A stretch of 64,000 nt of DNA, from assembly GCA_002559145.1 (NCBI GenBank), contig NTXX01000036.1, positions 155,767 through 219,766 of the forward strand, in the 5' to 3' direction. The translations under genes and the position numbers were made by a program. Positions 1 to 9,353 of the stretch are shown here, piece after piece (position 1 is the stretch's first letter; every line of letters starts with the position of its first letter). Origin of the DNA: Bacillus sp. AFS006103 (GTDB lineage: Bacteria > Bacillota > Bacilli > Bacillales > Cytobacillaceae). Below the pieces are notes generated by a model. It saw nothing but the letters and a program-made list of their open reading frames with translations, did no database searches and had not been told where the DNA came from.

Positions 1-469
1 CAGGATATGTATAGTAACCTAACCATAAGAATAAAGGTTCGGCTAGAAATGCTGTCACCCCTGCAAAGATTAACCCTTTAATGATCGGACTTGCCTGAGG
101 CTTGATTTGTAAATAGAACATAATTGTAACTGGCATAAGTGCAAAATCCCATGCAATATAGTCTGGGATTAACGGAATTAATTTGTTATAGTATCTCCAA
201 AGTCCCAGAGTTACCCCAACATAATCCAACCATGAAGAGATAAGCATTGCCCACAACCCAGCTAACATTAAGCGGGTTGAACTCTCTTTATTCCTGAAAA
301 TAAACCAAACTATCCACGGAACCACTGTTAAAAACAATGTCGTCATCCACCCGAAGGAGAATAGAATATCCTTTAGCCAAATTTCGCTCAATCTAGAGTG
401 AGCATCATCAATCGCTTTATACTGCTCATTTATTAATTTTTGTATATGATCGGAAGGACTTATCTTCAT
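1..469 (-). CDS. CBO0543-type membrane protein, 3' part beyond the window
   Basis: The frame opens with ATG at 469 behind a good ribosome binding site (aaggag, about 7 nt away) and stays open to the window edge, so the C-terminus is missing. About 156 residues are visible. A charged N-terminus (MKISPSDHIQKLIN) is followed by hydrophobic stretches with WFIFRNKE and LWLGYY motifs, which look like four or more membrane helices. The pattern resembles the CBO0543 family of uncharacterised Bacillaceae membrane proteins. No function is known. It is transcribed away from the rest of the window. Confidence 0.7.
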   Translation of the reverse strand, partial: MKISPSDHIQKLINEQYKAIDDAHSRLSEIWLKDILFSFGWMTTLFLTVVPWIVWFIFRNKESSTRLMLAGLWAMLISSWLDYVGVTLGLWRYYNKLIPLIPDYIAWDFALMPVTIMFYLQIKPQASPIIKGLIFAGVTAFLAEPLFLWLGYYTYP

Positions 470-742
470 TAGGGACTCCTTATTTTTTTCTTATAATTCC
501 CTCTTTCCTCCTTATTATCATTTTTCTTTGTAACGACATAAAGACGATATAACTTAGTGAAAATGAAATTAGAATTTTTTATAGGATAGAAATACCTTTC
601 TTATTAAGTCTGTAGGTTTTTGTTATAATTGAGATAACATTTGGAAAATTTATGCTAATAGAAGTTTCAAGGATTATTGAGTTGGGTTAAGAATAGTTGA
701 ATCTAATAATAGTAGAATAGTAGAAAACTGGAGGGGTCTTTT

Positions 743-901
743 ATGATGAATTCTTTTATTCCTTTAATTACCTTTTTGCCACTAATCATCCTAGCATTTG
801 TTGTTAGATGGGTTTATCAAATTAAAAAAAATAGTGAAATTCAAGTGGAGCAAAACAAACAAATAATCTCGCTTTTGCAAAATAAAGATAGTAGTAAGTA
901 A
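743..901 (+). CDS. small single-span membrane protein, 52 aa
   Basis: ATG at 743 follows the strong ribosome binding site ggaggggt at a normal spacing. The product has one N-terminal hydrophobic helix (FIPLITFLPLIILAFVV) followed by a basic turn and a short polar tail ending NKDSSK. The layout suggests an N-out, C-in membrane peptide. No family was recognised. A TATAAT-like -10 sits near 635-640, but the promoter assignment is weak. Confidence 0.6.
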   Translation: MMNSFIPLITFLPLIILAFVVRWVYQIKKNSEIQVEQNKQIISLLQNKDSSK

Positions 902-1036
902 CTATTTTAGATCTAAAAAAGACGTCTGACATAAGGTCCCATTCGGTTTTTTGTGAACAAGTACGTTGTTTAAATAACTCCTTCCTTTGGAACCTTTGGA
1001 AATATGTTTCGTCTCTTATTAAAAGGGGGCAAAAGA

Positions 1037-1525
1037 TTGAAAATTAAACTTGGGACCATTTTATTGATTCTCTCGCTCTTTCTCACGGCTTGTAACATTG
1101 GAGTAGACCCGAAGGAGCATTTAGGTGAAATTTATAGCGTTGCGTTGGACTCCATCATGGAAAAGGACGAGGCATTGAGTAGTGATATGAAATTCATTGC
1201 GATTGATATGAGTAATTTCGACGATGGATTAAGTGAAAAGGAAAAAAAAGATATACTTATCTTTTTCAAAGAGAAGTATAAAGTGGAGGTAATGGATGCG
1301 ACTTTTGAGGAACTGAAAGAAAAAGGATTCTATGATCCCGATAAAATGTCTTTGACTGGTGTCCTTCTAAGGATTGAGAAAATTGATTTTAAATGGAATC
1401 ATAATGTTTTCTTTGAAGGTTCTAAATATCGATCAGGATTAGGTGCAATTGGTATGGAAGGTACGGTCCACTACACAGATGGTACTTGGCAATTGAAAGA
1501 GTCGAAAGAGACCTGGATAAGTTAA
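1037..1525 (+). CDS. putative lipoprotein, 162 aa
   Basis: The chosen start is TTG at 1037, because aaagggggc lies 6-7 nt upstream; an in-frame ATG at 1004 would put that ribosome binding site inside the gene. The N-terminus KIKLGTILLILSLFLTAC is a type II signal peptide with the lipobox LTAC, so the mature protein should be lipid-anchored on the outer face of the membrane. The remaining 140 residues are acidic and lysine-rich with no recognised catalytic motif. The C-terminal part (GMEGTVHYTDGTW) looks like a small beta domain. It lies 39 bp upstream of the acetyltransferase gene and may be cotranscribed with it. Function unknown. Confidence 0.7.
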   Translation: MKIKLGTILLILSLFLTACNIGVDPKEHLGEIYSVALDSIMEKDEALSSDMKFIAIDMSNFDDGLSEKEKKDILIFFKEKYKVEVMDATFEELKEKGFYDPDKMSLTGVLLRIEKIDFKWNHNVFFEGSKYRSGLGAIGMEGTVHYTDGTWQLKESKETWIS

Positions 1526-1564
1526 TTTAATAATTTACAGTTCGCGAAAAGGGGACGGAGCTTC

Positions 1565-2740
1565 ATGCTGGTTAGAGAACTGACAGAAAAGGATTACATA
1601 GAATCACTGAAACTTTCTGAGTATGCGTTTCAATATAAGGTTCCGGAATCAGAGATACCAGCTAGATTAGAACGATTGCGAAACCATAAAGTTTTAGGGA
1701 TATGGGACGAGGACATACTCGCTGCCAAACTACATATTTATCCGCTTAGTATTTACATGAAGGATGCGGAATGGAAAATGGGCGGCATCGCAGGAGTTGC
1801 TACATACCCGGAATATAGACGAAACGGTTATGTAAACACACTCATGATTGATTCCTTAGAACATATGCGAAATAATCATCAGATTGTCTCACTTTTACAC
1901 CCGTTTGATATTTCCTTTTATCGAAAATATGGATGGGAGATCTTAAATGAAACGAAAAAAGTCACGATTGAAAAAATGAACTTAAGGTTCCTCGAACCCC
2001 AGCAAGGTTTCATAAGAAGATTTTCAAGAGAGACTCATAATGAAGATATCGAAAAAGTTTATCAACAATATTCCGCTCAATTTACAGGGATGTTAAAACG
2101 TGAGACCTATTGGTGGAAACAACATGTTTATGATAAAGATTCGCAGATGGCAGTCTATTATCAACCCAACAAAGAGGCAATGGGCTATATGCTTTACCAT
2201 ATGAAGGACAGTAAAATGGAGGTGCAGGAGCTGGTTGCTCTTGACCATGAAGCGAGAGTTGGTCTGTGGAATTTCATTTGCCAGCACGATTCCATGGTCG
2301 GTACCGTAACGATTCATCTTGCCAGTCAAGATCCTTTCCCTTATTTTCTGCAGCAGCCCAACGTGAAAATAGAGTTGCACCCTTATTTTATGGCAAGGGT
2401 CGTCGATGCCGAGGAATGTCTGCGGAGATTTCCGTTTCTACTTGAAAATGAGCCTCTATTCCTGCATTTTGAAGATTCGCATGCACCTTGGAATAATGGG
2501 AGCTATTTACTTGGTAAGGGAGACCTAAAGGTGTTTAAAGAAAAAGTCGGAGGTCAATGTGTTCATCCTCCTAAAAAAGGGATTCGCTTAAATATCAATT
2601 CCCTTTCCGCAATTCTATTTGGTTACAAAAGGCCGATAGAGCTTTATGAAATGGGCTACCTGAAAGGATCCAAGCCTGAAATTGAAATTTTTGAAAAAAA
2701 GGTCCCGGCACTGAAATCATCATTTATTGATTTCTTTTAA
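1565..2740 (+). CDS. Eis-like GNAT N-acetyltransferase with SCP2-type C-terminus
   Basis: At 391 aa it has the length of the Eis family. Residues 1-140 form a GNAT domain with the acetyl-CoA loop region GGIAGVATYPEYRRNGY (V-x-x-x-P-x-x-R-x-x-G-x pattern) and a DISFYRKYGWE strand typical of the fold. A second GNAT-like half follows, and the C-terminal 100 residues match the sterol-carrier-like domain of the family. Eis relatives acetylate amines, including aminoglycosides in some bacteria. The substrate here cannot be inferred. The start ATG at 1565 follows aaggggacggagcttc. Confidence 0.85.
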   Translation: MLVRELTEKDYIESLKLSEYAFQYKVPESEIPARLERLRNHKVLGIWDEDILAAKLHIYPLSIYMKDAEWKMGGIAGVATYPEYRRNGYVNTLMIDSLEHMRNNHQIVSLLHPFDISFYRKYGWEILNETKKVTIEKMNLRFLEPQQGFIRRFSRETHNEDIEKVYQQYSAQFTGMLKRETYWWKQHVYDKDSQMAVYYQPNKEAMGYMLYHMKDSKMEVQELVALDHEARVGLWNFICQHDSMVGTVTIHLASQDPFPYFLQQPNVKIELHPYFMARVVDAEECLRRFPFLLENEPLFLHFEDSHAPWNNGSYLLGKGDLKVFKEKVGGQCVHPPKKGIRLNINSLSAILFGYKRPIELYEMGYLKGSKPEIEIFEKKVPALKSSFIDFF

Positions 2741-2801
2741 GTTATGCGTTAATGCAAAGCAAGGGGGGCTAAGGATAGACAGGGGGTTAAATATGATGAT
2801 A

Positions 2802-2990
2802 GCCTCGTGAACAAGAGAAATGTCTTTCATAAAGCGGAATGAAGGACAAAATTCGCCTCGTGAACAAGAGAAATGTTCTTCATAAGCGGAATGAAGGACA
2901 AAAAATGCCTCGTGAACAAGAGAAATGTCCTTCATAAGCGGAATGAAGGACAAAATTCGCCTTAGGAACAAGAGAAATGTCCTTCATATT
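2802..2990. repeat. 52-bp tandem hairpin repeat, array A (about 3.6 units)
   Basis: Units begin at 2802, 2855, 2907 and 2959 (53, 52, 52 bp, last one partial). Each holds an inverted repeat with 10-bp arms TGTCCTTCAT and ATGAAGGACA around the loop AAGCGGA. The roughly 25 bp between hairpins (cctcgtgaacaagagaaa) are the same in every unit, so this is not a CRISPR. Array B at 11483-11688 has the same period and hairpin on the opposite strand. The stretch from 2741 to 3164 holds no gene. Confidence 0.9.
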
Positions 2991-3064
2991 GTTCAATCAG
3001 GGAAAGATACTCCATAACGGTATTGTATGTATGTCTATTAAAAAACAAAGTTTACGAAATAGTC

Positions 3065-3098
3065 TTAACTAAACACCAGCTCTTTTTCGCTTAGACCA
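3065..3098 (-). pseudogene. relic of the mqo 3' end
   Basis: This 34-bp stretch matches the last 34 bp of mqo (9354-9387), stop codon included, with one mismatch (3073/9362 region, c for g). Read in the mqo frame it gives [10 protein letters not shown] and a stop. The similarity ends on both sides. The copies are in the same orientation and bracket the urease operon and urea transporter. Confidence 0.75.
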
Positions 3099-3105
3099 CA
3101 CAAGT

Positions 3106-3162
3106 AGTGCCTGACACCCAATGCATTAAAGTATTAACGCATTGGGTGTTAGGCACTTTTTT
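3106..3162. terminator. long hairpin downstream of ureD
   Basis: AGTGCCTGACACCCAATGC pairs with GCATTGGGTGTTAGGCACT and is followed by TTTTTT on the plus strand. It lies 3 bp beyond the ureD stop and could end ure transcription on the minus strand, although the U-run faces the plus direction. Its GTGTCAGGCAC core recurs in the hairpin at 43996-44024. Confidence 0.55.
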
Positions 3163-3164
3163 CA

Positions 3165-3989
3165 TTAATATTTTCTAAGAAAGCTGGGGGTTGTATCAAA
3201 CCATTCGTGACTAATCATGTGATGAACATTCTTAAATATTCTTTCAATTTCCTGTGTTGAGTTTGCTAAAACCCGTATGGTAAATCCCTTTACAGCTAAT
3301 TGGGATAATCCAACTTTATAGGTATTCGTTTTTGATTGGATCACATGATATAACCGATCCAGTAGCTCAGCGTTAGTTTGTTCCCCGATAACCAGCATAG
3401 AGCCCAAGTGAGAAAACCCCTCCATAAGTCCAATTGTTTCCATATTATGGTCCCCTGGACTTAACTTAATATGATCATAAGTCACAAGTTCTTGATCCAT
3501 GTAGATTTCATTCATTAATTGAAGCCGGTCATAGCTAAATCTTTTCCCATCTGGAGACCAGCCGGGCGTAATGATGTCTGAATAAAGAAACGTAGCACCT
3601 TTTTCCATATGGATGACATTTTTTTGTTTATATCGTGCTTGTCGATAGGCAATCAAAGGATCGGGGATATATTCCAACAAGCTGCCTTTCTTTAAAAAGA
3701 TTTCCGTTTCCTGATATGCATGGGTATTGGGGGTTCGATACACTTTCGTTGCAGACTGTGTCGTTAATGTGAGTTTAGCCTGTTTCTCTAATGAAATTTG
3801 CATGCGGTATCGATCACCATCTAAATAGCCTCCCCCTGGGTTTAAAATATAATAGCAGACCTGTCCCGAGTCGTTGTGATAAATAGGGCGCATTACTTTC
3901 AATGCGCCCTGGTAATATACACTTTTTGCAACTGTCTTTCCTTTTCGATTTTCGACAGCTAAACGTAATTCTCCTGTCCAGCCGGTCAT
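3165..3989 (-). CDS. ureD: urease accessory protein UreD (UreH)
   Basis: This 274-aa protein is the scaffold that binds apo-urease and recruits UreF and UreG so that nickel can be delivered and the active-site lysine carbamylated. It carries the family features Y-x-x-N-P-G-G-G-Y-L-D-G (near residue 50), TTQSATKVYRT and LEYIPDPLIAY. The start ATG lies one base after the ureG stop, so translation is probably coupled. It is the last gene of the ureABCEFGD operon, the order usual for Bacillus. A structured hairpin lies directly downstream. Confidence 0.95.
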   Translation of the reverse strand: MTGWTGELRLAVENRKGKTVAKSVYYQGALKVMRPIYHNDSGQVCYYILNPGGGYLDGDRYRMQISLEKQAKLTLTTQSATKVYRTPNTHAYQETEIFLKKGSLLEYIPDPLIAYRQARYKQKNVIHMEKGATFLYSDIITPGWSPDGKRFSYDRLQLMNEIYMDQELVTYDHIKLSPGDHNMETIGLMEGFSHLGSMLVIGEQTNAELLDRLYHVIQSKTNTYKVGLSQLAVKGFTIRVLANSTQEIERIFKNVHHMISHEWFDTTPSFLRKY

Positions 3990-3990
3990 T

Positions 3991-4602
3991 CTAAGCCAAT
4001 CCCTTTAAAAGGGTATCCTGCTTGATCCAGTTGATGACCTCATCCAGCCCCGAATTATTCTTTAAATTTGTAAAGACAAACGGTTTATCCCCACGAAATA
4101 CCTTTGTATCTGATTCCATTACTTCTAAGCTTGCGCCAACAAAAGGAGCTAAATCTGTTTTATTTATAATAAATAAATCAGATTTAATCATTCCCTGTCC
4201 GCCTTTTCTGGGAATTTTTTCACCTTGGGCTACATCAATGATATAGATAGAAAAGTCAACTAACTCCGGGCTAAAGGTGGCCGCGAGATTATCTCCTCCA
4301 CTTTCAACAAAAATAAGTTCAACATCCGGATGTTTTTCTTTTAGTTCATCGATGGCTGCAAAATTCATTGAGGCATCTTCGCGGATGGCTGTATGAGGGC
4401 ATCCACCTGTTTCAACACCGATGATACGATCAGAAGGTAACACTCCATTTTGCATAAGGAATTTAGCATCTTCCTTTGTATAAATATCATTTGTCACAAC
4501 CGCCATGCTAATTTCTCCATCTAAATCACGGGTAATCTTCTCAATTAACAATGTTTTTCCTGCTCCAACAGGACCGCCAACGCCAATCTTTATCGGTTCC
4601 AT
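3991..4602 (-). CDS. ureG: urease accessory GTPase UreG
   Basis: UreG (203 aa) is the SIMIBI-class GTPase that hydrolyses GTP to drive nickel insertion into urease. The P-loop [11 protein letters not shown] lies at residues 7-17, the nickel-binding C-P-H motif sits in [16 protein letters not shown], and the guanine-specificity motif NKTD appears in [12 protein letters not shown]. Length and order are normal for the family. The ATG at 4602 follows aggacggatg, and ureF ends 16 bp upstream. Confidence 0.97.
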   Translation of the reverse strand: MEPIKIGVGGPVGAGKTLLIEKITRDLDGEISMAVVTNDIYTKEDAKFLMQNGVLPSDRIIGVETGGCPHTAIREDASMNFAAIDELKEKHPDVELIFVESGGDNLAATFSPELVDFSIYIIDVAQGEKIPRKGGQGMIKSDLFIINKTDLAPFVGASLEVMESDTKVFRGDKPFVFTNLKNNSGLDEVINWIKQDTLLKGLA

Positions 4603-4618
4603 TTACATCCGTCCTTTC

Positions 4619-5305
4619 CTAAGACATAAAAATACGAATATTCACACGTTCATGCATCATTTGAGCTAATTCTAAACCTGGAGACACAATGCCAAAATCC
4701 TCTTCATCCAATGCTTGAATCTTTTCCGTAGCCTTGGCTAAAGGGCCTTGAAACTCTTGGATAGTCTTTTGTCCAGCTGTTTGGCCTAACGGAATGGCTC
4801 GTACCGCATTTTGAACGAGACTTGAAAGGGTAGAGTATAAATAATAGAGAGTTGTGTTCTCTTGTGATACGCCAAGATGATGACCAATCATCGTAAAAAC
4901 AATAGCCGGATGTCCAAAAGACTTTTTTTGTTGGATTCGTTCTCTATATTGGGCGAGTACTGGAATCTGGTATAAAGATTCCACAAGATTTAACATTCGT
5001 TCTCCCATTCTCTGTGTCCCATCTCGTGTTTCGCGCGGTAAATTCTGAACCATTAACATCCGATCTATTTTCCACACTTTTTCCATCTCGTCCTTCTCTA
5101 ATGATTCATAAACGAAACGAGTGGCCAGCCCATCTGAAAAAACGAGAAGTTCATTTAAATAAACATGAAGCCACTTAGCAAACGTGACTTGGTCGTGGAC
5201 AAGATTTTCTTGAATATAACTTTCCAGACCATATGAATGGCTAAAAGCACCTGTTGGAAAGTTAGAATCACAAAGTTGAAACAAGGATAGAGTTTTATCA
5301 ATCAT
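4619..5305 (-). CDS. ureF: urease accessory protein UreF
   Basis: UreF (228 aa with the start used here) is an all-helical protein that sits between UreD and UreG and gates GTP hydrolysis during urease maturation. The typical N-terminus [21 protein letters not shown] and the [11 protein letters not shown] loop are present. ATG at 5305 is preferred over an upstream in-frame TTG at 5317. It overlaps the ureE stop by 8 bp, consistent with translational coupling. Confidence 0.95.
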   Translation of the reverse strand: MIDKTLSLFQLCDSNFPTGAFSHSYGLESYIQENLVHDQVTFAKWLHVYLNELLVFSDGLATRFVYESLEKDEMEKVWKIDRMLMVQNLPRETRDGTQRMGERMLNLVESLYQIPVLAQYRERIQQKKSFGHPAIVFTMIGHHLGVSQENTTLYYLYSTLSSLVQNAVRAIPLGQTAGQKTIQEFQGPLAKATEKIQALDEEDFGIVSPGLELAQMMHERVNIRIFMS

Positions 5306-5753
5306 GACTATGGCCAATATGCCGAAATGCCTGTTTCACTTTCCTGTCTTCACGTTTAAAAGGGATGTGTAACTCTTGAAGCAATTCTTCAACTAAGTAA
5401 TCATATTGAACGAGCATGTCACCTTCTTCAAATTGAGCTGGAAGGTGGCGATTTCCCAATTGATGAGCAATGGTCCCCATTTCCTTCAAAGAGCGCGGGC
5501 TAATAACGAGTAAATCATCAGATAGAACATCGACAATAATCATATTTTTATCATCCATAAATAAAACATCACCAGCCACAAGATCTCGTGGATTTTTTAG
5601 TCGAATTCCGATCTCTTTGCCGTGGTCTGTTGTCACCCGCTGAATTCGTTTCACTAAATCTGAGCTTTCTAGATATACCTTTTCCATATGTCGTTTTATA
5701 AGTTCTTCTTTTTCCATTTCTTCAATATTTGTTACGATACTTTCTACGATCAT
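5298..5753 (-). CDS. ureE: urease nickel metallochaperone UreE
   Basis: UreE (151 aa) binds nickel and passes it to the UreG-containing complex. It has the N-terminal peptide-binding domain and a C-terminal metal-binding domain ([19 protein letters not shown]). The tail is short and holds only a modest histidine set (RHIGHSHD), so it is not the long His-rich form seen in Klebsiella. ATG at 5753 is used because gaggtg lies 6 nt upstream; the in-frame GTG at 5762 has no spacing to that site. Confidence 0.94.
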   Translation of the reverse strand: MIVESIVTNIEEMEKEELIKRHMEKVYLESSDLVKRIQRVTTDHGKEIGIRLKNPRDLVAGDVLFMDDKNMIIVDVLSDDLLVISPRSLKEMGTIAHQLGNRHLPAQFEEGDMLVQYDYLVEELLQELHIPFKREDRKVKQAFRHIGHSHD

Positions 5754-5763
5754 TGTTTTCACC

Positions 5764-7476
5764 TCAAAATAAGAAATATCGTTGTCCCATTGGAACTACG
5801 TCTACAGGATCACAAGTAATGAGTTCCCCGTTTACTTTTACCTCATATGTTTGGGGATCTACTGAAATTTCAGGAGTTTCGGAATTAAGCTTCATATCCT
5901 TTTTAGTTAATTTTCGAATTCCGTGAACAGGGAGAATGATTTTTTCCAAGCCTAATTTCTCATGAACTTTATCATCATAGGCTGCTTGAGAAATAAAGGT
6001 AATTGAGCTTTTTGACAGGGCTTTTCCTAATGTGGCGTACATCGGTCGATAAATAATCGGCTGAGGTGTTGGTATAGATGCATTGGCATCACCCATTAAG
6101 CCTTGTACAGTAAAGCCATTTTTTAGGATAAGTTCAGGTTTCACGCCAAAAAACGCAGGATTCCAAAGGACAAGATCAGCGATTTTTCCTACTTCCACAG
6201 AGCCAACATGATCCGAAATACCATGAGTAATTGCTGGATTGATGGTGAATTTGGCAATATAACGCTTTACACGGTTATTATCTGAAAGCTTGCTATCTCC
6301 TTGCATGGTTCCTCGTTGTTTTTTCATTTTATCTGCGGTTTGCCATGTACGTAAAATTACTTCCCCAACCCGTCCCATTGCTTGTGCATCCGAGCTGACC
6401 ATACTAAATACGCCCATATCTTGTAGGATATCTTCTGCTGCAATCGTTTCCTTTCTAATTCGCGAATCAGCAAAGGCAATATCTTCTGGTACAGCGGGGT
6501 TCAAATGGTGGCAAACCATCAGCATGTCTAGATGTTCATCAATCGTATTCACGGTATAAGGCAAGGTGGGATTCGTAGAAGACGGAAGCACGTTCATGAA
6601 TCCAGCCGATTTGATTAAATCAGGAGCATGACCACCGCCTGCACCTTCTGTATGGTACATGTGAATAACCCGATCTTTAATGGCTGCCATCGTATTCTCC
6701 ACAAATCCACCTTCATTCAAGGTATCGGCATGAAGGGCTACTTGTACATCAAATTTGTCAGCTACTCTAAGTGAATGGTCAATAGCCGAAGCGGTAGCTC
6801 CCCAGTCTTCATGAACTTTTAGTCCAATTGCACCTGCCCGTACCTGCTCTGCAAGCGGCTCTTCCGCTGCAGCTTGACCTTTCCCCGTAAAACCTAAGTT
6901 AATGGGCAGCCCTTCAGAGGCTTCAAGCATTCGATGAATATTCCATTCACCAGGAGAAACGGTTGTGGCTCTGGACCCTGCAGTTGGACCGGTTCCTCCT
7001 CCAATCAGAGTAGTCACACCTGAAGTTAGTGCCGTATCAACTTGAGCAGGATTAATAAAGTGAACATGAGTATCAATACCACCAGCGGTAATAATCATTC
7101 CCTCACCAGCAATAATTTCAGTGGAGGCTCCAATAACAATATCTACACCATCCATTACCAATGGATTCCCTGCTTTTCCAATTGCAGCAATAATCCCATC
7201 ACGAATACCAATATCAGCTTTATAAATTCCGGTATAATCCAAAATAACGACGTTGGTAATCACCACATCCGGGATCCCATCCCCACGGGTTACAAGGGGA
7301 TGCTGTCCCATACCATCACGAATGACTTTCCCGCCGCCAAAAACGACTTCCTCGCCGTAAGTTGTAAGGTCTTTCTCAATTTGTATGATTAAGTTTGTAT
7401 CTGCTAAGCGAATGGAATCACCAACTGTTGGTCCGTACATTTGGGCATATTGTTTTCTTGTCATTTTAAAGCTCAT
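5764..7476 (-). CDS. ureC: urease alpha (catalytic) subunit UreC
   Basis: UreC (570 aa) hydrolyses urea to ammonia and carbamate in the cytoplasm. The di-nickel site is intact: H137 and H139 (DTHVHF), carbamylated K220 (GLKVHEDWG), the histidines in [10 protein letters not shown] and [13 protein letters not shown], and the aspartate in [10 protein letters not shown]. The mobile flap has C-H-H (MVCHHLNP). The numbering agrees with the Sporosarcina-type enzyme. The start overlaps the ureB stop (ATGA). Full length, no lesion. Confidence 0.98.
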   Translation of the reverse strand: MSFKMTRKQYAQMYGPTVGDSIRLADTNLIIQIEKDLTTYGEEVVFGGGKVIRDGMGQHPLVTRGDGIPDVVITNVVILDYTGIYKADIGIRDGIIAAIGKAGNPLVMDGVDIVIGASTEIIAGEGMIITAGGIDTHVHFINPAQVDTALTSGVTTLIGGGTGPTAGSRATTVSPGEWNIHRMLEASEGLPINLGFTGKGQAAAEEPLAEQVRAGAIGLKVHEDWGATASAIDHSLRVADKFDVQVALHADTLNEGGFVENTMAAIKDRVIHMYHTEGAGGGHAPDLIKSAGFMNVLPSSTNPTLPYTVNTIDEHLDMLMVCHHLNPAVPEDIAFADSRIRKETIAAEDILQDMGVFSMVSSDAQAMGRVGEVILRTWQTADKMKKQRGTMQGDSKLSDNNRVKRYIAKFTINPAITHGISDHVGSVEVGKIADLVLWNPAFFGVKPELILKNGFTVQGLMGDANASIPTPQPIIYRPMYATLGKALSKSSITFISQAAYDDKVHEKLGLEKIILPVHGIRKLTKKDMKLNSETPEISVDPQTYEVKVNGELITCDPVDVVPMGQRYFLF

Positions 7477-7811
7477 TGATTAGACCCTCTTTCAATGGAA
7501 CCATCTGTTTTATTGTTAAATCCATATACTCGACGTTCTCCACCATAGGGAACTAATTCTACTTCTTTCTCATCACCAGGTTCAAAACGAACGGCAGCTC
7601 CTGATGGAATGTTCAAGCGTTTCCCGAATCCTTCCTCTCTATTAAATTGGAGAGATTCATTTACTTCAAAAAAGTGAAAATGAGAACCGATTTGGATGGG
7701 ACGGTCTCCTGTATTGGTTACAGAAATCCTTGATGTCGTTCTTCCGGCATTACAAATAATATCTTCTTCCTTTAAAAACAGCTGCCCTGGTTCCATTTCG
7801 ATGTGTTCCAT
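7473..7811 (-). CDS. ureB: urease beta subunit UreB
   Basis: The 112-aa beta subunit packs around UreC and UreA in the urease trimer. The family core ([17 protein letters not shown], then [15 protein letters not shown] and [10 protein letters not shown]) is complete. The ATG at 7811 follows aacaggaggct. Its stop overlaps the ureC start by four bases, a normal device to keep the subunits stoichiometric. Confidence 0.97.
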   Translation of the reverse strand: MEHIEMEPGQLFLKEEDIICNAGRTTSRISVTNTGDRPIQIGSHFHFFEVNESLQFNREEGFGKRLNIPSGAAVRFEPGDEKEVELVPYGGERRVYGFNNKTDGSIERGSNQ

Positions 7812-7835
7812 AAAGTTTTAGCCTCCTGTTCATTC

Positions 7836-8138
7836 TTATCGGATGGGATCATGTACCGTTACTAGTTTAGTTCCATCAGGAAATGTAGCTTCTACTTGAA
7901 TATCGTCAATGATTTCTGGAATGCCATTCATGACATCTTCGCGAGACAGGATGGTTGCACCAAATTCCATTAATTCGGCAACTGTTTTTCCATCCCTAGC
8001 ACCTTCTAGTACTTCATAGGTAATTAGTGCAACAGCTTCTGGGTAATTTAATTTTAGGCCCCTTTCTTTTCGTCTTTTTGCAAGATCCGCTGCAACGACA
8101 ATCATGAGCTTATCTATCTCTCGAGGTAATAATTGCAT
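7836..8138 (-). CDS. ureA: urease gamma subunit UreA
   Basis: The 100-aa gamma subunit begins [20 protein letters not shown], as expected for the family. An upstream in-frame ATG at 8159 is rejected because the ribosome binding site aggagg lies between the two starts, 6 nt before the ATG at 8138. [12 protein letters not shown] and the C-terminal [16 protein letters not shown] are conserved. It is the first gene of the operon. The 169-bp gap to the divergent urea transporter is AT-rich; no clear GlnR/TnrA box was seen. Confidence 0.96.
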   Translation of the reverse strand: MQLLPREIDKLMIVVAADLAKRRKERGLKLNYPEAVALITYEVLEGARDGKTVAELMEFGATILSREDVMNGIPEIIDDIQVEATFPDGTKLVTVHDPIR

Positions 8139-8307
8139 GGTAAGCCTCCTTTTTTTCATATAATTTCCAAAGGGATTTTTTATAATTAAGATAATACTAA
8201 GATGTAGTTATCTTTTTAGAAAAGCAAACATAAATAGCCTTTCCATATAGATTGGATTTAAACTTTTATTTTTTTCATTTGGAAGTTTTTTAAGGAGAAG
8301 TGTTTCG

Positions 8308-9270
8308 ATGCTAAAAGACAATAGTATTTATTTGCCAGATGAGGCTTACTTATCAAAGCGGGAAATTCCTTCAATTATTTTGGCGTCGCTGAAAGGGGTC
8401 TCTCAAGTCATCTTTATTGAGAATGCTTTTTCTGGTGTCCTTATTCTAATCGCTATTACTCTTACTTCTTATGAATTGGGAGTTATTGCTTTTTTGTCTT
8501 CTGTTGTCGGTACATTAATCGGAAAGTTTGGAGGGGCTAATGAAGAAAGTATAAATTCTGGTTTATACGGGTACAATTCCGTGTTAACAGGCATTGCCCT
8601 TACATTATTTTTAACGGGGTCTTCTCGGTGGATTATTGCTTTATTAGGGGCAGTTATTGCGGCCATATTTGCAGCCATGATGGTGCATTTTATGAAAAAT
8701 TCTGCACTTCCTATTCTTACTTTCCCATTTATCATCCTGACTTGGTTTATGGTATTAGTTTCGTACCGATTAAACGTATTCCAATTAAGTAACTCCTTAG
8801 TGCCTCAAAGTTTATCGCACTGGAAACTAGATATTGCCGGTGAGGTAAATTGGACGGAGGGAATTTTTAATGGAATTGGACAAATATTTTTTCTGGATAA
8901 TACCCTATCTGGAGTGTTGCTGTTCCTTGCTGTATTTTGGGCAGGATGGAAACTCGGTCTTTATGCTGTAGTAGGAAACGCGGTTGCTTTACTCACGGCT
9001 TATGGACTTGGAGGAGAACACTCATTAATTTTACTAGGTCTATATGGCTATAATGCAATATTGGCATGTATGGCAGTCGCAACTGTATTTAGCACTGAAG
9101 ATAATCGTTTTAAGAGTATTTCGGGGATTGCAGCTGCTTGTTTAACAGTCCCGCTTACTGCTAGTACCAGTACCTGGCTTTTACCATATGGGCTTCCTGC
9201 TTTAACTATGCCTTTTGTCCTCAGTACTTGGCTTTTTCTAGGGGCGAGAAAAGTTTTGCCAACATTGTAA
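8308..9270 (+). CDS. urea transporter (UT family)
   Basis: This 320-aa integral membrane protein has the two-fold internal repeat of UT channels: the half containing IENAFSGVLILIAI and NSGLYGYNSVLTGIAL is mirrored by LDNTLSGVLLFLAV and LLGLYGYNAILACMAV. These loops form the urea selectivity filter. The gene is divergent from ureA and is likely to supply urease with urea at low external concentrations. The ATG at 8308 follows aaggagaagtgtttcg. A bidirectional terminator separates it from mqo. Confidence 0.93.
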   Translation: MLKDNSIYLPDEAYLSKREIPSIILASLKGVSQVIFIENAFSGVLILIAITLTSYELGVIAFLSSVVGTLIGKFGGANEESINSGLYGYNSVLTGIALTLFLTGSSRWIIALLGAVIAAIFAAMMVHFMKNSALPILTFPFIILTWFMVLVSYRLNVFQLSNSLVPQSLSHWKLDIAGEVNWTEGIFNGIGQIFFLDNTLSGVLLFLAVFWAGWKLGLYAVVGNAVALLTAYGLGGEHSLILLGLYGYNAILACMAVATVFSTEDNRFKSISGIAAACLTVPLTASTSTWLLPYGLPALTMPFVLSTWLFLGARKVLPTL

Positions 9271-9293
9271 CTACATACATTTTTGCCCACGCA

Positions 9294-9339
9294 AAAACAC
9301 CTCCGATAAATGTAAAGTGTAACATTTAGGAGGTGTTTT
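9294..9339. terminator. bidirectional terminator between urea transporter and mqo
   Basis: AAAACACCTCC (9294-9304) pairs with GGAGGTGTTTT (9329-9339), with an additional inner ATGT/ACAT pair. Both ends provide U-runs. It suits the two convergent genes. Confidence 0.88.
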
Positions 9340-9353
9340 CTATTGTTTTATAT

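Noticed and set aside
2720..2971. Minus-strand frame of 83 codons across repeat array A
   Set aside because: The product is a repeat of the 52-bp unit and has no ribosome binding site; same for the plus-strand frame 11604-11798 in array B.
2802..2990. Direct repeats at regular 52-bp distance that might be a CRISPR
   Set aside because: The sequences between the hairpins are the same in each unit, and there are no cas genes; the same holds for 11483-11688.
7042..7392. Open frame of 116 codons on the plus strand inside ureC
   Set aside because: It is the antisense of a highly conserved part of ureC, has no ribosome binding site and gives a low-complexity Ser/Asn-rich product.
8139..8307. GlnR/TnrA site between ureA and the urea transporter gene
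   Set aside because: No sequence close to TGTNA-N7-TNACA was found by eye.
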